DNA of 64,000 nucleotides from assembly GCA_041494885.1 (NCBI GenBank), contig JBGQBO010000025.1, positions 12,220 to 76,219 of the forward strand. Direction: 5' to 3'. Source of the DNA: JAIQFV01 sp041494885. Its GTDB lineage: Bacteria; Acidobacteriota; Terriglobia; JAIQFV01. Numbering within the stretch: the first letter of the stretch is position 1; every line of letters starts with the position of its first letter. The position numbers and the translations under genes were made by a program. The notes under the pieces were generated by a model. That model was not told the DNA's origin, ran no database searches, and saw only the letters and a list, made by a program, of their open reading frames with translations. Shown piece by piece: positions 1-8,988 of the stretch.

Positions 1-108
1 GCAGAATATCTTACAGATGCCAGAGCCTCCCTCAGAACTCGTGGTAGCCTTTTCGCTTTCCCTTGGAATCTCAGACCCGTGAATTCCCCTGAACTCCTTC
101 TCGGTCAT
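1..108 (-). CDS. Partial small hypothetical protein, 3' end outside the window
   Basis: An open frame of 36 codons runs off the left edge. It starts with ATG at 108-106 behind a strong AAGGAG ribosome site on the minus strand. The peptide is polar, rich in Glu, Ser, Gly and Lys, and carries two cysteines near the edge. I do not recognise the family. It shares the strand of htrA, whose stop lies 303 bases upstream. The call rests on the ribosome site and the uninterrupted frame only. Confidence 0.45.
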   Translation of the reverse strand, partial: MTEKEFRGIHGSEIPRESEKATTSSEGGSGICKIFC

Positions 109-411
109 TGTCGTTCTCCTTTTTCAAAGATGACCCCGGTTCCCCGGGACGATTGAAGGCAGCGAGACTCTGCCATCCGGTTGTGAAATGAAAGTGCGAG
201 ATCATATCATCAAGGGGAGGGGGGGGAACAACGAAAAAGAAGGGCTGGACTCTCGGTAAAATAAGACTGGGTCACACCATTCGAGCAAGGAGAGGGGGGA
301 TTGAACCTCCCCTCCCCGGTCAGCGCGGCCTGGTCGGACTCTCGGGCGCCTTTAGTGGACGCCCGAAAAATGATCTTCCCAGACACTCGACCAATATCAA
401 GACAACTCCGA
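109..411. other. Intergenic region downstream of htrA
   Basis: About 300 bases between the stop of htrA and the start of the edge gene, both on minus. I see G-rich runs on the plus strand (around 216-230 and 291-299) but no clear terminator, RNA gene or believable ORF. The promoter of the edge gene should lie here; I could not pick out -35 and -10 boxes with confidence. Confidence 0.4.
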
Positions 412-1959
412 CTACTGTTCCCCCTCGGGGCTCAAGCCCAGGAAAACTGTTGCTCCGTTGCGATTGATCAGAAGCAACGCCGTATCATTCTTCCCAATCT
501 TCGAAGCGATACGGTTGTAGTCATCGACATTTCTGACTTCCTGGCGGTTCACCTCCTGGATGACATCGCCGCGCTGCAGCCCGGCGTCCTGGGCGACAGT
601 GCCGGATGCAATAGATGAAATGACCACCCCGGTCGTGTCACTCGGCAGGTTTAATCTCTGCGCCAGCTGCGGGGTAAGATTCTGAACGGAGATCCCATTC
701 ATCACATTGGTGAACTCCGTGGCGGGCGTTTCACCTGAGGACCCGGCTTGGGCCAACGATTTCGGCATCTCGCCCAACAAGACATCCAAGGTTATCTCCT
801 TGTTGTTGCGCCAGATTTTCGCTTTGACGGTGTTGCCCACCGGGGTCAATCCCACCTGGTATGCGAGTTGGCTCCTGTTTTGAACCTCAGTGCCATTGAA
901 TTCGAGGATGATGTCCCCCACCTTAATACCGGCCTTCGCAGCGGGACTGCCTGTAGTGACTTCAGATACGATGGCGCCACGGATTTCCTTCAAACCAGAG
1001 GCGCGGCCGATCGCCGGGGAGACATCTCCAATGCTCACGCCCAGCCAAGCCCGTACCACTTTCCCTGTTTTGATCAGGCTTTCAGCCACCTGCCGGGCCA
1101 TGTTGCTGGGGATTGCAAAACCCACTCCGCTGGATCCCCCGTTGGGTGTCTCAATGGCGGTGTTGATGCCGATCAATTCGGCCCGGATGTTCACCAGCGC
1201 ACCGCCCGAATTTCCGGGATTGATGGCGGCATCCGTCTGGATGAAATCTTCATAATCTTCAATGCCCACATTCGAACGACCGACCGCACTGACAATGCCT
1301 CGGGTCACGGTTTGATTCAACCCAAAGGGATTGCCGAAGGCCATGACGTTCTCTCCCACTCTCAGCCCTTTGGAATCGCCCCAAGGGATGGCACGTAGAC
1401 CGTCCGCCTCAATCTTTACCACGGCGATGTCGGTCTTGGGATCCGCGCCAATTAATTTCCCTTTAAATTCCCTCCGGTCACCAAGCTGGACACGGATTTC
1501 GGTGGCCTTATCAATGACGTGATTGTTGGTGATGATGTAGCCGTTGGGGCTGATAATCACGCCAGAACCCAGGGCATGCTCCCGCTGCTCACGTGGAACG
1601 CCCTGGAAATCGGGTCCGAAGAACTGTTGAAAGAAGGGATCATTAGAGAAGGGAAACTGACCCGGCCGGGCCTTTATGACCTGAGTGGTCGAGATGTTGA
1701 CGATTCCGGGAAGGATGGCTTTGGCGATGGATTCAAAGGCTCGATTCTGCTGTTCTAAGACACTGACCTCCTGGGCGTTGACCAAGGGATCCTTCACGGG
1801 TGCATATCCTTGAGAGTAACTGACTTGCAACTGGTGCACGGTCAGCCACAAGATGGCCACCACACCCGCGATCCCTGCGGCCCAGAAGGTGAGTCTTCCG
1901 CGTCGATGGTGGCGAGTCGCGTGTGGCCGTGCGATGGAGCTTTCCATTTGATTTTCCAT
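412..1959 (-). CDS. degP: HtrA/DegP-type periplasmic serine protease with two PDZ domains
   Basis: ATP-independent protease and chaperone acting on misfolded envelope proteins. The 515-residue protein has an N-terminal membrane anchor or uncleaved signal at about residues 24-42. A trypsin-like domain carries the full triad: His147 in NNHVID, Asp177 in TDIAV and Ser251 in GNSGGAL. Two PDZ domains follow, about 300-385 and 420-510. The length is typical of DegP/DegQ. A second Met at residue 5 is an alternative start; ribosome signals are weak for both. It appears to be transcribed alone. A DegQ- or DegS-like role cannot be told apart from sequence. Confidence 0.93.
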   Translation of the reverse strand: MENQMESSIARPHATRHHRRGRLTFWAAGIAGVVAILWLTVHQLQVSYSQGYAPVKDPLVNAQEVSVLEQQNRAFESIAKAILPGIVNISTTQVIKARPGQFPFSNDPFFQQFFGPDFQGVPREQREHALGSGVIISPNGYIITNNHVIDKATEIRVQLGDRREFKGKLIGADPKTDIAVVKIEADGLRAIPWGDSKGLRVGENVMAFGNPFGLNQTVTRGIVSAVGRSNVGIEDYEDFIQTDAAINPGNSGGALVNIRAELIGINTAIETPNGGSSGVGFAIPSNMARQVAESLIKTGKVVRAWLGVSIGDVSPAIGRASGLKEIRGAIVSEVTTGSPAAKAGIKVGDIILEFNGTEVQNRSQLAYQVGLTPVGNTVKAKIWRNNKEITLDVLLGEMPKSLAQAGSSGETPATEFTNVMNGISVQNLTPQLAQRLNLPSDTTGVVISSIASGTVAQDAGLQRGDVIQEVNRQEVRNVDDYNRIASKIGKNDTALLLINRNGATVFLGLSPEGEQ

Positions 1960-2267
1960 AGGCTTACTACCCCTTTTTCGATTTTTTCGTCCCCTGTTTA
2001 GACGTTCAATGAGAATATTTGGCCTTCCCTAATCCACATCGTTATACGATTGTGATTCAGCTCCAGAGGTTGTTTCAAGGGCAAGAGGAGAAAGAGGAAT
2101 GGGTTGCCAAAAGGCGAGTCCAAGCAAGCAGAACCTTAACTCTACGATGGGCTGCGGATTGGCCGTATCGACAAGGCGCACTGACCGCCCTTTGGTTGAC
2201 AGGGAGTCTGTATTTCCTCGATTGCGCTTACCTCATGTGAAAACTAAACACCGTTCAATCCAAGGCT
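1960..2267. other. Intergenic region between the FHA/PP2C gene and htrA
   Basis: About 300 bases upstream of htrA and downstream of the phosphatase gene. Short open frames on plus lack ribosome sites and family resemblance. I see no RNA gene or strong terminator; the htrA promoter presumably lies at its left end. Confidence 0.35.
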
Positions 2268-3905
2268 TCACTTCCGCTCTGCGACGATCAGGGTGATGTC
2301 ATCGTGCTGCAGGACGCCGGAGGTGAACTCGGTCAGGCGCTCCATGATTTTGACCTTCATCTCTTCCGCCGAGAGGCTGCGATGAGTCATGATGAGTTCC
2401 AACAGACGTTCATCCCCGAATTCTTCCATGGTTTTGGACTGGGCTTCTGTCACGCCGTCGGTGAAAAAGACCAGCCGATCCCCGGAGTTCCAGGCGACCA
2501 TCCCTTGTTCGTAGGGAACGGCGTCGAATATCCCCATCACCATTCCGCCTTCGCGCAGAGGGCGCACCTCCCCGGCGGCTGTCACCAGCAGGGGCGGGTT
2601 ATGTCCCGCATTGCAGTACCGAAACTCGCCTCCGTCGGTGAGAACCCCATAAAAGGCAGTGACAAATTTTCCGCTGGGGTTCTTTTGCGCCAAATGGTGG
2701 TTCACTCGGGCGATGGTTTCCGCCGCCGACTTCTCGGGGCAGGCCTCGGACAAGAACATCCCCTGAGTCATGGACGTGAGGAGCGCGGCAGAACAGCCCT
2801 TCCCCGCGACATCGGCGATGACGATGCCAACCTGGTTCTCCCCGAATGGAATGAAATCGTAATAGTCCCCCCCAATGGCCCGACACTGGATGTTGACCCC
2901 GGAAAACCGTGTGTACGTAAACTCCGGAGGTGATTTGGGCAAAAGGGTTTGTTGAATCTCCCGGGCGATCTTGAACTCCTCTTCCAGTTGCCGCTTTTCC
3001 AGCTCCCCCTGGTGCAACCTCGCGTTCTCGATTGCAACCGCCGCATGTCCCGCGAGGGTCTCAAACAGCTCCAGATCCTGGTCCGAGAAAACCTGCGTCA
3101 CGGTTTGTTTATCGACATAAAGCAACCCGATGGTCGAGACCGCGGGCGCATCCTCCGCGCCATTGTCCTGAAAGGTGGAGCGGTAGATCCGCAGGGGCAC
3201 GCACATGATCGTCTTCAGGTTCAGCGCAATCACGCTCTTCTGGTCCCGCAGCGCATGGTCCCGCTCCGCATCGCACACAATCACCGACTGATCGGTTTGG
3301 ATCACGCGTTGGACGACGGTCCGGCTCAGGCGATGTTGCTTGTCCTCAAGGGCTTCGCGGGTCATATTTCGCGACATGGCGATCTGAAGTTCGCCCTGCG
3401 CATCCTTCAACATCAAAAAGCCGCGATCGGCACCCGCCAGCTCCATGATGGCATCCATCACGCGGTGCAGAACATCATCCAGGATCAAAGAAGAGCTCAA
3501 CGCCTTCGAAACTTCAAGAAGCATGCGCAAGTGGTGGGCACTGACTTTGCTCGCCGCCGAATCATTGGTCGAACTGATGGAAGCCAGCACGGAGTCTTTC
3601 ACTTCCTCCAAGGCAAACAGCAAGGCCTGGGCCGGATTGGATCCCAGCTGGATGCGATCGCCATGCGCGAGCTTTCGCTCCGTCACCCGCTCGCCGTTCA
3701 CGATGGTCCCGTTCTTGCTGCCGACGTCCACCACGTAGAAACTTCCATTCTGGGGCCGGATTTCAGCATGGAACCGGGAAATCGACGGATCGTTGAGGAT
3801 CACGTGGTTCTCGGAATTACGGCCGATCTTCAAGACGGATTGCGAGATGGGAACCACCAGTTTTCCGCCTGAGAAATCGGTGTAGTAAACGCGAGGTCCG
3901 GTCAT
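2268..3905 (-). CDS. FHA-GAF-PP2C (RsbU/SpoIIE-like) serine phosphatase
   Basis: Probable signalling phosphatase that dephosphorylates an anti-anti-sigma factor or similar partner. Order of domains: FHA (about residues 18-90, with the GRN, SRFH and NGT core motifs) binding phosphothreonine, GAF (about 125-295), a coiled linker, then SpoIIE-type PP2C (about 335-545) with GGDYYD, ADVAGKG and FFTDGVTEA metal-site motifs. I chose the ATG at 3905 over an ATG 42 codons upstream because a perfect AGGAGG lies 5 bases before it. The protein is then 545 residues. No anti-sigma or STAS gene is next to it, so its partner is unknown. Confidence 0.9.
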   Translation of the reverse strand: MTGPRVYYTDFSGGKLVVPISQSVLKIGRNSENHVILNDPSISRFHAEIRPQNGSFYVVDVGSKNGTIVNGERVTERKLAHGDRIQLGSNPAQALLFALEEVKDSVLASISSTNDSAASKVSAHHLRMLLEVSKALSSSLILDDVLHRVMDAIMELAGADRGFLMLKDAQGELQIAMSRNMTREALEDKQHRLSRTVVQRVIQTDQSVIVCDAERDHALRDQKSVIALNLKTIMCVPLRIYRSTFQDNGAEDAPAVSTIGLLYVDKQTVTQVFSDQDLELFETLAGHAAVAIENARLHQGELEKRQLEEEFKIAREIQQTLLPKSPPEFTYTRFSGVNIQCRAIGGDYYDFIPFGENQVGIVIADVAGKGCSAALLTSMTQGMFLSEACPEKSAAETIARVNHHLAQKNPSGKFVTAFYGVLTDGGEFRYCNAGHNPPLLVTAAGEVRPLREGGMVMGIFDAVPYEQGMVAWNSGDRLVFFTDGVTEAQSKTMEEFGDERLLELIMTHRSLSAEEMKVKIMERLTEFTSGVLQHDDITLIVAERK

Positions 3906-4280
3906 AAAGCCCTCCTTCCCGCCATGGAGTTCCTCCAAATCAATTGCCTGGAATGGCGATATTATAACGGGAGTGGCCTCCTGAGGGAAGGGTAAATACA
4001 AGATCCCCTCTGACCGGGCATCCGGGAGCACCCTGCGGACCCCTTTCCCAGCCCTCCCCGCGTCTCCGGGTCATGCGGGAACGAAGCGTCCGATCAGACC
4101 CTTCATGTAGTTCAGCCTGGAAGAGGGACCAGGGAAAGAAGGAATCCCCGCGAAAATCCCGAGGAGAGGAAAACGCCAGGCAAGAGACGTTCGACCCTCT
4201 CCCGAGCCCATGAAAGGGCCCGCAGCGGGAGAGAACGGGCGAGGAGACCCAGGACCGCTTTTTTTGACCGCTTTTTGCCC
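3906..4280. other. Divergent intergenic region before the TetR promoter
   Basis: Region between the divergent FHA/PP2C gene and the TetR gene. A direct repeat of GACCGCTTTTT occurs at about 4253-4275, just before the TetR promoter. Long minus-strand open frames here are compositional and have no ribosome site. No RNA gene seen. Confidence 0.35.
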
Positions 4281-4309
4281 TTGACATCCCTCGTGCCGTT
4301 CCCTAGAAT
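4281..4309 (+). promoter_or_regulatory. Sigma-70 type promoter of the TetR-leu region
   Basis: A consensus -35 box TTGACA at 4281-4286 and a -10 box TAGAAT at 4304-4309 are separated by exactly 17 bases. The -10 box touches the palindromic operator, so bound repressor would block initiation. It reads into the TetR gene and possibly leuA. Confidence 0.75.
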
Positions 4310-4324
4310 ACCGACCGGTCGGTA
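4309..4324. promoter_or_regulatory. Palindromic operator, probably for the adjacent TetR protein
   Basis: TACCGACCGGTCGGTA is a perfect 16-bp palindrome starting at the last base of the -10 box and lying upstream of the TetR start. Size, symmetry and position fit autoregulation by a TetR-family dimer. Similar ACCGACCGGTCGGT-like sites are known for TetR regulators of fatty-acid or phenylacetate catabolism; applying that here is inference. Confidence 0.75.
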
Positions 4325-4424
4325 GCTCACCGCCGACCCCCCAAGGCCCGAAACCCATGGGACCGGTTCCACGGTGACTCAAAGCCGGTCCATATTCCCT
4401 GTCGCAAGGAGTCCGTCGGCGCCC

Positions 4425-5012
4425 ATGCCCTCAACGCGCGGAAAAGCCCGCCTGCACAATCCGATCTACGACATCGCAGCGAAAGTCATTCACCTGCGGG
4501 GGTACGATTCCACATCCATGAGCGACGTCGCCCAGGCGGCGGGTTTGACCAAGGCGGGGCTTTATCATCATGTTGCCAGCAAAGAACAACTGCTCTACAC
4601 CATCCTCGATTACGGAATGGACCTGACGGACGAGGTTGTCATCAAGCCGGTTCAAAGCCTGCGCGATCCCCGGGAACGGTTGCAGCAGATGATCGAGCGC
4701 CACCTCCGGCTGATTTTGCAGGAGCGAAATCACGAAGTCACCGTGATTCTCCATGAGGACAAATCCCTGAAGGGCGCGATGCGGCGGAAGATCACGGAGA
4801 GGAAGAAAGCGTACATCCGGTTCGTGGAAGGGCTGGTCCGGGATGTTCTGAAGCAGCAGGGCCGGAAGGAGATGAACCCGCGGCTCGCCGCCTTCGCCCT
4901 TCTGGGGATGATGAACTGGTGCTATCAGTGGTATCGGCCGGGCGGGCCCATTTCAATTTCACAGTTGGTCCGGGGAATGACCCGGATTTTTTTCAACGGG
5001 ATCCTCCGGTAA
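4425..5012 (+). CDS. TetR/AcrR-family transcriptional regulator
   Basis: Ligand-responsive repressor. The N-terminal helix-turn-helix lies at about residues 10-57 (DIAAKVIHLRGYDSTSMSDV followed by the recognition helix ending in KAGLYHHVASKE). A mostly helical ligand domain follows, about 195 residues in all. I chose ATG 4425, which has AAGGAG 13 bases upstream; a GTG at 4374 would add a 17-residue tail of low resemblance to the family. The gene starts 27 bases before leuA, behind a promoter overlapped by a palindrome, so it likely controls itself and possibly leucine synthesis. Its ligand could be an acyl-CoA; this is a guess from the operator style. Confidence 0.9.
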   Translation: MPSTRGKARLHNPIYDIAAKVIHLRGYDSTSMSDVAQAAGLTKAGLYHHVASKEQLLYTILDYGMDLTDEVVIKPVQSLRDPRERLQQMIERHLRLILQERNHEVTVILHEDKSLKGAMRRKITERKKAYIRFVEGLVRDVLKQQGRKEMNPRLAAFALLGMMNWCYQWYRPGGPISISQLVRGMTRIFFNGILR

Positions 5013-5039
5013 GAGGGGGGATCCGAAGGAGGGTTTGAT

Positions 5040-6641
5040 ATGGACCGTGTCATCATTTTTGATACGACTTTGCGGGATGGCGAACAGTCGCCGGGGTTCA
5101 GTATGAACATCGAGGAAAAATTAAAGATGGCCCGACAACTGGAACGTCTCAACGTGGATGTCATCGAAGCCGGCTTTCCTATCGCAAGTGAAGGTGACTT
5201 CGAGGCCGTCCGCCGCATCGCTCAGGAGGTGCGCACGCCCGTGATCGCGGGCCTGGCTCGGGCCCATCCGGGGGATATCGCCCGATGCTGGGAAGCCGTC
5301 CAGTACGCGGCCCGTCCTCGCATCCATACCTTCATTGCGACGTCCGACATCCACTTGCGGCACAAGCTTCGACGCTCCCGGGAAGAGGTGCTGCGGCAGG
5401 CGGTCGAGGCTGTCCGGTACGCCAAGTCCCTCACCGAAGACGTCGAGTTCTCGGCGGAGGATGCGGGGCGCAGCGATATTGAGTACCTCTGCCAGATCAT
5501 CGAAGCCGTTGTGGAAGCCGGGGCTACCGTCGTGAACATTCCCGATACTGTGGGCTATTGCATCCCCACGGAATTCGGGGCGTTGATTCGCACCCTCCGG
5601 GAGCGGATCCCCAGTTTGGCACGCGCCACCCTGAGCGTCCATTGCCACAATGACCTGGGGCTGGCGGTGTCCAATTCGCTCGCTTCCATCCAGAACGGGG
5701 CCCGCCAGGTGGAATGTACCATCAATGGCATCGGGGAACGGGCGGGCAATGCCTCGCTGGAGGAAATTGTCATGGCCCTCAGGGTGCGGCCGGCGTATTT
5801 GAACTGTGACACTCAAATCCGGAGCGAGGAAATTTACCGCAGCTCGCACCTGCTCTCAAATCTCACGGGAATGCCGGTCCAGGCCAATAAGGCCATCGTG
5901 GGGAAGAACGCCTTCGCTCACGAGGCCGGAATTCACCAGGACGGCGTCCTCAAAGAAGCCCTGACCTACGAAATCATGACCCCGCAATCCGTCGGAATCC
6001 CGGAAAATAAGCTCGTCCTGGGAAAACATTCGGGGCGGCACGCCCTCTTGAAGCGTTACGAAACGCTGGGTTACACCCTCACCAAGGAAGAACTCGAGCG
6101 CGCCTATTTGCTGTTTACAAAACTGGCCGACAAGAAGAAGGCCATCTTTGATGAAGAATTGATTGTCATCCTTGATGACGGGTTAAAGCACGTGCCCGAA
6201 TCCTATTCGTTGAAGTACCTTCAGACCATCGGCGGCAATGAGGGATTTGGATCGGCGACCCTCAAGCTGGCCCATGGGGATGAGGTCCTGGCGGATTCAG
6301 CCGTGGGAGACGGTCCGGTCGATGCCACGTACAACGCCATCGACCGCATTACCGGCATGCCGGGCAAGTTGCTCGATTATTCTCTGAAGTCGGTCACGCG
6401 CGGAAAAGATGCGGTGGCGGAAGCCTTCGTCCATGTCCAGTTCGGCACCCACAACTTTACGGGAAAAGCAGCGTCCACCGATGTCACCGAAGCGAGTGCC
6501 CGGGCTTATCTAAACGCTATTAATAAGGCACTCTTGGAACGCAGGCGACACGAAAAGGCATTGGAGGTGGATAGCGGGAACGTCGGTGTTTTCGAGTCAC
6601 CCCAACCCGGTGAGGATCACGCCGCCGATTGGGCCGTGTGA
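5040..6641 (+). CDS. leuA: 2-isopropylmalate synthase
   Basis: First committed step of leucine synthesis: acetyl-CoA plus 2-ketoisovalerate to 2-isopropylmalate. The 533-residue protein has the DTTLRDGEQSPG signature at the N-terminus, the metal-binding HCHNDLG motif, GNASLEE and the full C-terminal LeuA dimer domain (about 390-505), so leucine feedback is expected. The start is fixed by AAGGAGG 7 bases before ATG 5040. It follows the TetR gene closely and precedes leuC, leuD and leuB on the same strand. Citramalate synthase or homocitrate synthase is less likely given the leu context. Confidence 0.95.
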   Translation: MDRVIIFDTTLRDGEQSPGFSMNIEEKLKMARQLERLNVDVIEAGFPIASEGDFEAVRRIAQEVRTPVIAGLARAHPGDIARCWEAVQYAARPRIHTFIATSDIHLRHKLRRSREEVLRQAVEAVRYAKSLTEDVEFSAEDAGRSDIEYLCQIIEAVVEAGATVVNIPDTVGYCIPTEFGALIRTLRERIPSLARATLSVHCHNDLGLAVSNSLASIQNGARQVECTINGIGERAGNASLEEIVMALRVRPAYLNCDTQIRSEEIYRSSHLLSNLTGMPVQANKAIVGKNAFAHEAGIHQDGVLKEALTYEIMTPQSVGIPENKLVLGKHSGRHALLKRYETLGYTLTKEELERAYLLFTKLADKKKAIFDEELIVILDDGLKHVPESYSLKYLQTIGGNEGFGSATLKLAHGDEVLADSAVGDGPVDATYNAIDRITGMPGKLLDYSLKSVTRGKDAVAEAFVHVQFGTHNFTGKAASTDVTEASARAYLNAINKALLERRRHEKALEVDSGNVGVFESPQPGEDHAADWAV

Positions 6642-6642
6642 G

Positions 6643-6790
6643 TGCAGTTGGCAGTTCTCAGTTGGCAGTATGGCGCGGTTGGTCAGTGGCTCCTGGACAG
6701 ATGAGATAAATTAGTGGATTAATCATCTCTTCCGCGTCAGAATTTGCGTCTCATAACTCAAACTCTGATTTCTGGCCTCTGACTTCGATT
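6643..6790. repeat. 7-nt-period degenerate repeats between leuA and leuC
   Basis: Units of the form CAGTTGG/CAGTTCT occur at 6643-6670, and units such as CTGATTT, CTGGCCT, CTGACTT at about 6762-6787, both spaced at 7 bases. The two halves do not match each other well as inverted arms, unlike other copies in this window. The array fills most of the leuA-leuC gap and reaches to about 30 bases before the leuC start. Confidence 0.6.
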
Positions 6791-6818
6791 GCGGACTCGC
6801 ATCGTGAACAAGGAACTT

Positions 6819-8096
6819 ATGGCGCAAACCATTACGGAAAAAATCCTGGCAAAACACTCAGGACGGGACGTGGTCTCGCCGGGCGAACTGGTGAACGGTC
6901 GCATTGACCTCATCATGTGTCACGAGGTGACGACTCCGCCTGCCATTTCCATGCTGAAATCCATCGGGGTGGAGAAGATTTTTGATCCCTCTAAAATCGT
7001 CGTCACCCCAGACCATTTCGTTCCCAACAAAGATATTCAATCGGCCCTCCTGGCAAAAATCCTCCGCCAGTGGGTCGAACAGCAAGGGATCGAGCATTAC
7101 TATGAGATCGGGAGACATGGGATCTGTCATGCGCTCCTGCCAGAGATGGGGCACATTTTGCCCGGCACGACCGTGATTGGGGCGGATTCACACTCCTGCA
7201 CTTATGGCGCGTTTGGATGCTTCTCCACCGGGATCGGCTCAACCGACCTGGCAGCCGCGCTCGCCACCGGCGAACTGTGGTTCAAGATCCCGGCCTCCAT
7301 GAAGATCGTGGTCGAGGGAGAGATTCCTTCCGGCGTTTATTCCAAAGACATCATCCTTGAGGTGATCCGTCAGATCGGCGTGGACGGGGCCCGCTACATG
7401 GCGATGGAGTGGGTGGGCTCCACCATTGATGGACTCTCGATGGAATCGCGCATGACTTTGACCAACATGGCGGTTGAAGCGGGGGCGAAGTCGGGGGTGA
7501 TTGCCCCCGACGCGGTGACTTTCGAATATCTTCGACAGAAACCGCATTCCAAGGACAAGGCCTTCGAGCCGGCCTATTCCGATGCGGACGCCACCTATGC
7601 GCGAACCCTCCAAATTCAAGTCAACGAGATGGAACCCATGGTGGCCCTCCCCCACCTTCCTTCCAACGGAGTGGGCGTGAGCCGCGTGACGAAAGACAAC
7701 ATCGCCCTCGATCAAGCTTACATCGGGTCCTGCACCAACGCCCGCATTGAGGACTTGCGCATTGCCGCCCAGGTGCTGCGAGGGCGGCACGTGGCGCGCA
7801 GTTGCCGAACGATGGTGGTCCCCGCCACCACATCCATTTACAACCAGGCCCTGCGGGAAGGTCTCTTCGAGATTTTCACAGACGCCGGCTGTGCCATCTC
7901 TACCCCGACGTGCGGCGCTTGTCTGGGGGGCTACATGGGGGTTCTGGCCGAAGGGGAACGCTGCATCTCCACAACGAATAGAAACTTTGTCGGGCGGATG
8001 GGTCATCCCAAGAGTGAAGTCTTCCTCGCCTCGCCGGCCACCGTCGCCGCTTCGGCAATCGAAGGAAAGATCGCCGATCCAAGGAAGTATCTGTGA
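6819..8096 (+). CDS. leuC: 3-isopropylmalate dehydratase large subunit (aconitase family)
   Basis: Isomerises 2- to 3-isopropylmalate with LeuD through a [4Fe-4S] cluster. At about 425 residues it is of the shorter LeuC/HacA type. GADSHSCTYGA, IGSCTNAR and the cysteine-rich TPTCGACLGG segment hold the cluster cysteines and substrate residues. ATG 6819 is preferred by family alignment, although AAGGA is only 4 bases upstream. GTG 6804 and an upstream GTG at about 6789 are alternatives. It lies between leuA and leuD but is separated from leuD by a repeat cassette. Confidence 0.93.
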   Translation: MAQTITEKILAKHSGRDVVSPGELVNGRIDLIMCHEVTTPPAISMLKSIGVEKIFDPSKIVVTPDHFVPNKDIQSALLAKILRQWVEQQGIEHYYEIGRHGICHALLPEMGHILPGTTVIGADSHSCTYGAFGCFSTGIGSTDLAAALATGELWFKIPASMKIVVEGEIPSGVYSKDIILEVIRQIGVDGARYMAMEWVGSTIDGLSMESRMTLTNMAVEAGAKSGVIAPDAVTFEYLRQKPHSKDKAFEPAYSDADATYARTLQIQVNEMEPMVALPHLPSNGVGVSRVTKDNIALDQAYIGSCTNARIEDLRIAAQVLRGRHVARSCRTMVVPATTSIYNQALREGLFEIFTDAGCAISTPTCGACLGGYMGVLAEGERCISTTNRNFVGRMGHPKSEVFLASPATVAASAIEGKIADPRKYL

Positions 8097-8098
8097 AA

Positions 8099-8310
8099 CA
8101 GCTTTCAGCTTTCAGCTATCAGCAGTCAGCAATCAGACTGACAGATGTATCTCGAACTGGATAAATTGTAAGCAGTCAATATAGATTCCTTTGTCTGGTG
8201 GATCGTGGTGGATTCTAGCTGAAAGCTGATGGCTGAAAGCTGATGACTGAAAGCTGATGACTGAAAGCTGATAGCTGATTGCTGACAGCTGACCGCTGAT
8301 CGCTGACCGC
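8099..8310. repeat. Inverted 7-nt-repeat cassette between leuC and leuD
   Basis: Left array 8099-8144 is made of CTTTCAG-like units (CTTTCAG, CTATCAG, CAGTCAG, CAATCAG). Right array 8217-8310 is made of their complements (GCTGAAA, GCTGATG, GCTGACC and variants). About 70 bases of unique core lie between. The arms could fold into a long imperfect hairpin, or slip at many registers. The cassette fills the leuC-leuD gap and ends about 35 bases before the leuD start. Confidence 0.85.
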
Positions 8311-8345
8311 TCTTAACAAGAACCAAAGAGGGGCGTACCGATTCC

Positions 8346-8861
8346 ATGACTGGACGAGCTCACGTTTATTCGCGGCCACACATCAATACGGACGAAATCA
8401 TTCCCGCCCGCTACCTCAATGTGCACGAAGAGGCGGAACTCGCAAAGCATGCCATGGAGGACATCGACCCCGATTTTGTCAAGAAGGTGAAGCCCGGGGA
8501 TTTCCTTGTGGTGGCAGAGGACTTTGGATGCGGCTCTTCGCGCGAGCATGCCGTCTGGGCGCTGCGTGGCGCCCAGATTGCCGGAGTCATTGCCACCAGT
8601 TTCGCTCGAATCTTCTATCGCAATGCCATCAACAATGGGTTCCTTGCGATCGAATGTGAAGGGTTTTGCGGAGAAACTTCCATGGGGGACGAAGTGGAGG
8701 TGAACATCGCGACGGGGACCATAACGAATCTGAGTAAGCGCAAGGCCTATTTGTTCACCCCGATCCCCGATTTTGCGCGCGAAATGATGCAAGCGGGCGG
8801 ACTGCTGGAGTACGTGAGACGGAAGATCGAGCGCGAGAAAAAGAAATCTCATAGTGCTTGA
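8346..8861 (+). CDS. leuD: 3-isopropylmalate dehydratase small subunit
   Basis: Swivel-domain partner of LeuC, 171 residues, typical of the short type. INTDEIIPARYL at the N-terminus and EDFGCGSSREHA with the serine and arginine used for substrate binding are present. The residues after ARYL (NVHE) lie in the loop that sets substrate choice among isopropylmalate, citramalate and homoaconitate enzymes. The leu neighbours favour isopropylmalate. GAGGGG lies about 11 bases before ATG 8346. The last dozen residues are a lysine- and glutamate-rich tail. Confidence 0.93.
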   Translation: MTGRAHVYSRPHINTDEIIPARYLNVHEEAELAKHAMEDIDPDFVKKVKPGDFLVVAEDFGCGSSREHAVWALRGAQIAGVIATSFARIFYRNAINNGFLAIECEGFCGETSMGDEVEVNIATGTITNLSKRKAYLFTPIPDFAREMMQAGGLLEYVRRKIEREKKKSHSA

Positions 8862-8947
8862 GTGAGAGGGGGAATCTGCTTGCTGGCAACGGATTGAGGA
8901 TAGCCATTGCGGGGCTTCACTTCCCTCCCAATTTTATGTTATGTATC

Positions 8948-8976
8948 ACGGCGGTCAGAAGACCGCCGTTTCTTTT
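8948..8976 (+). terminator. Intrinsic terminator or attenuator just before leuB
   Basis: Perfect 9-bp stem ACGGCGGTC / GACCGCCGT (8948-8956 and 8961-8969) with an AGAA loop, followed by TTCTTTT. It ends only 12 bases before the leuB ATG, so the leuB ribosome site lies directly after the T-tract. The shape is that of a rho-independent terminator ending the leuCD transcript. Any attenuation role is inference. Confidence 0.75.
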
Positions 8977-8988
8977 GAAAGAGGACGA

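Noticed and set aside
748..1398. Long plus-strand frames opposite htrA
   Set aside because: They are antisense shadows of a well-supported protease gene.
8099..8310. CRISPR array reading of the 7-nt repeats
   Set aside because: Units are only 7 bases, degenerate and continuous, with no spacers; no cas gene is in the window.
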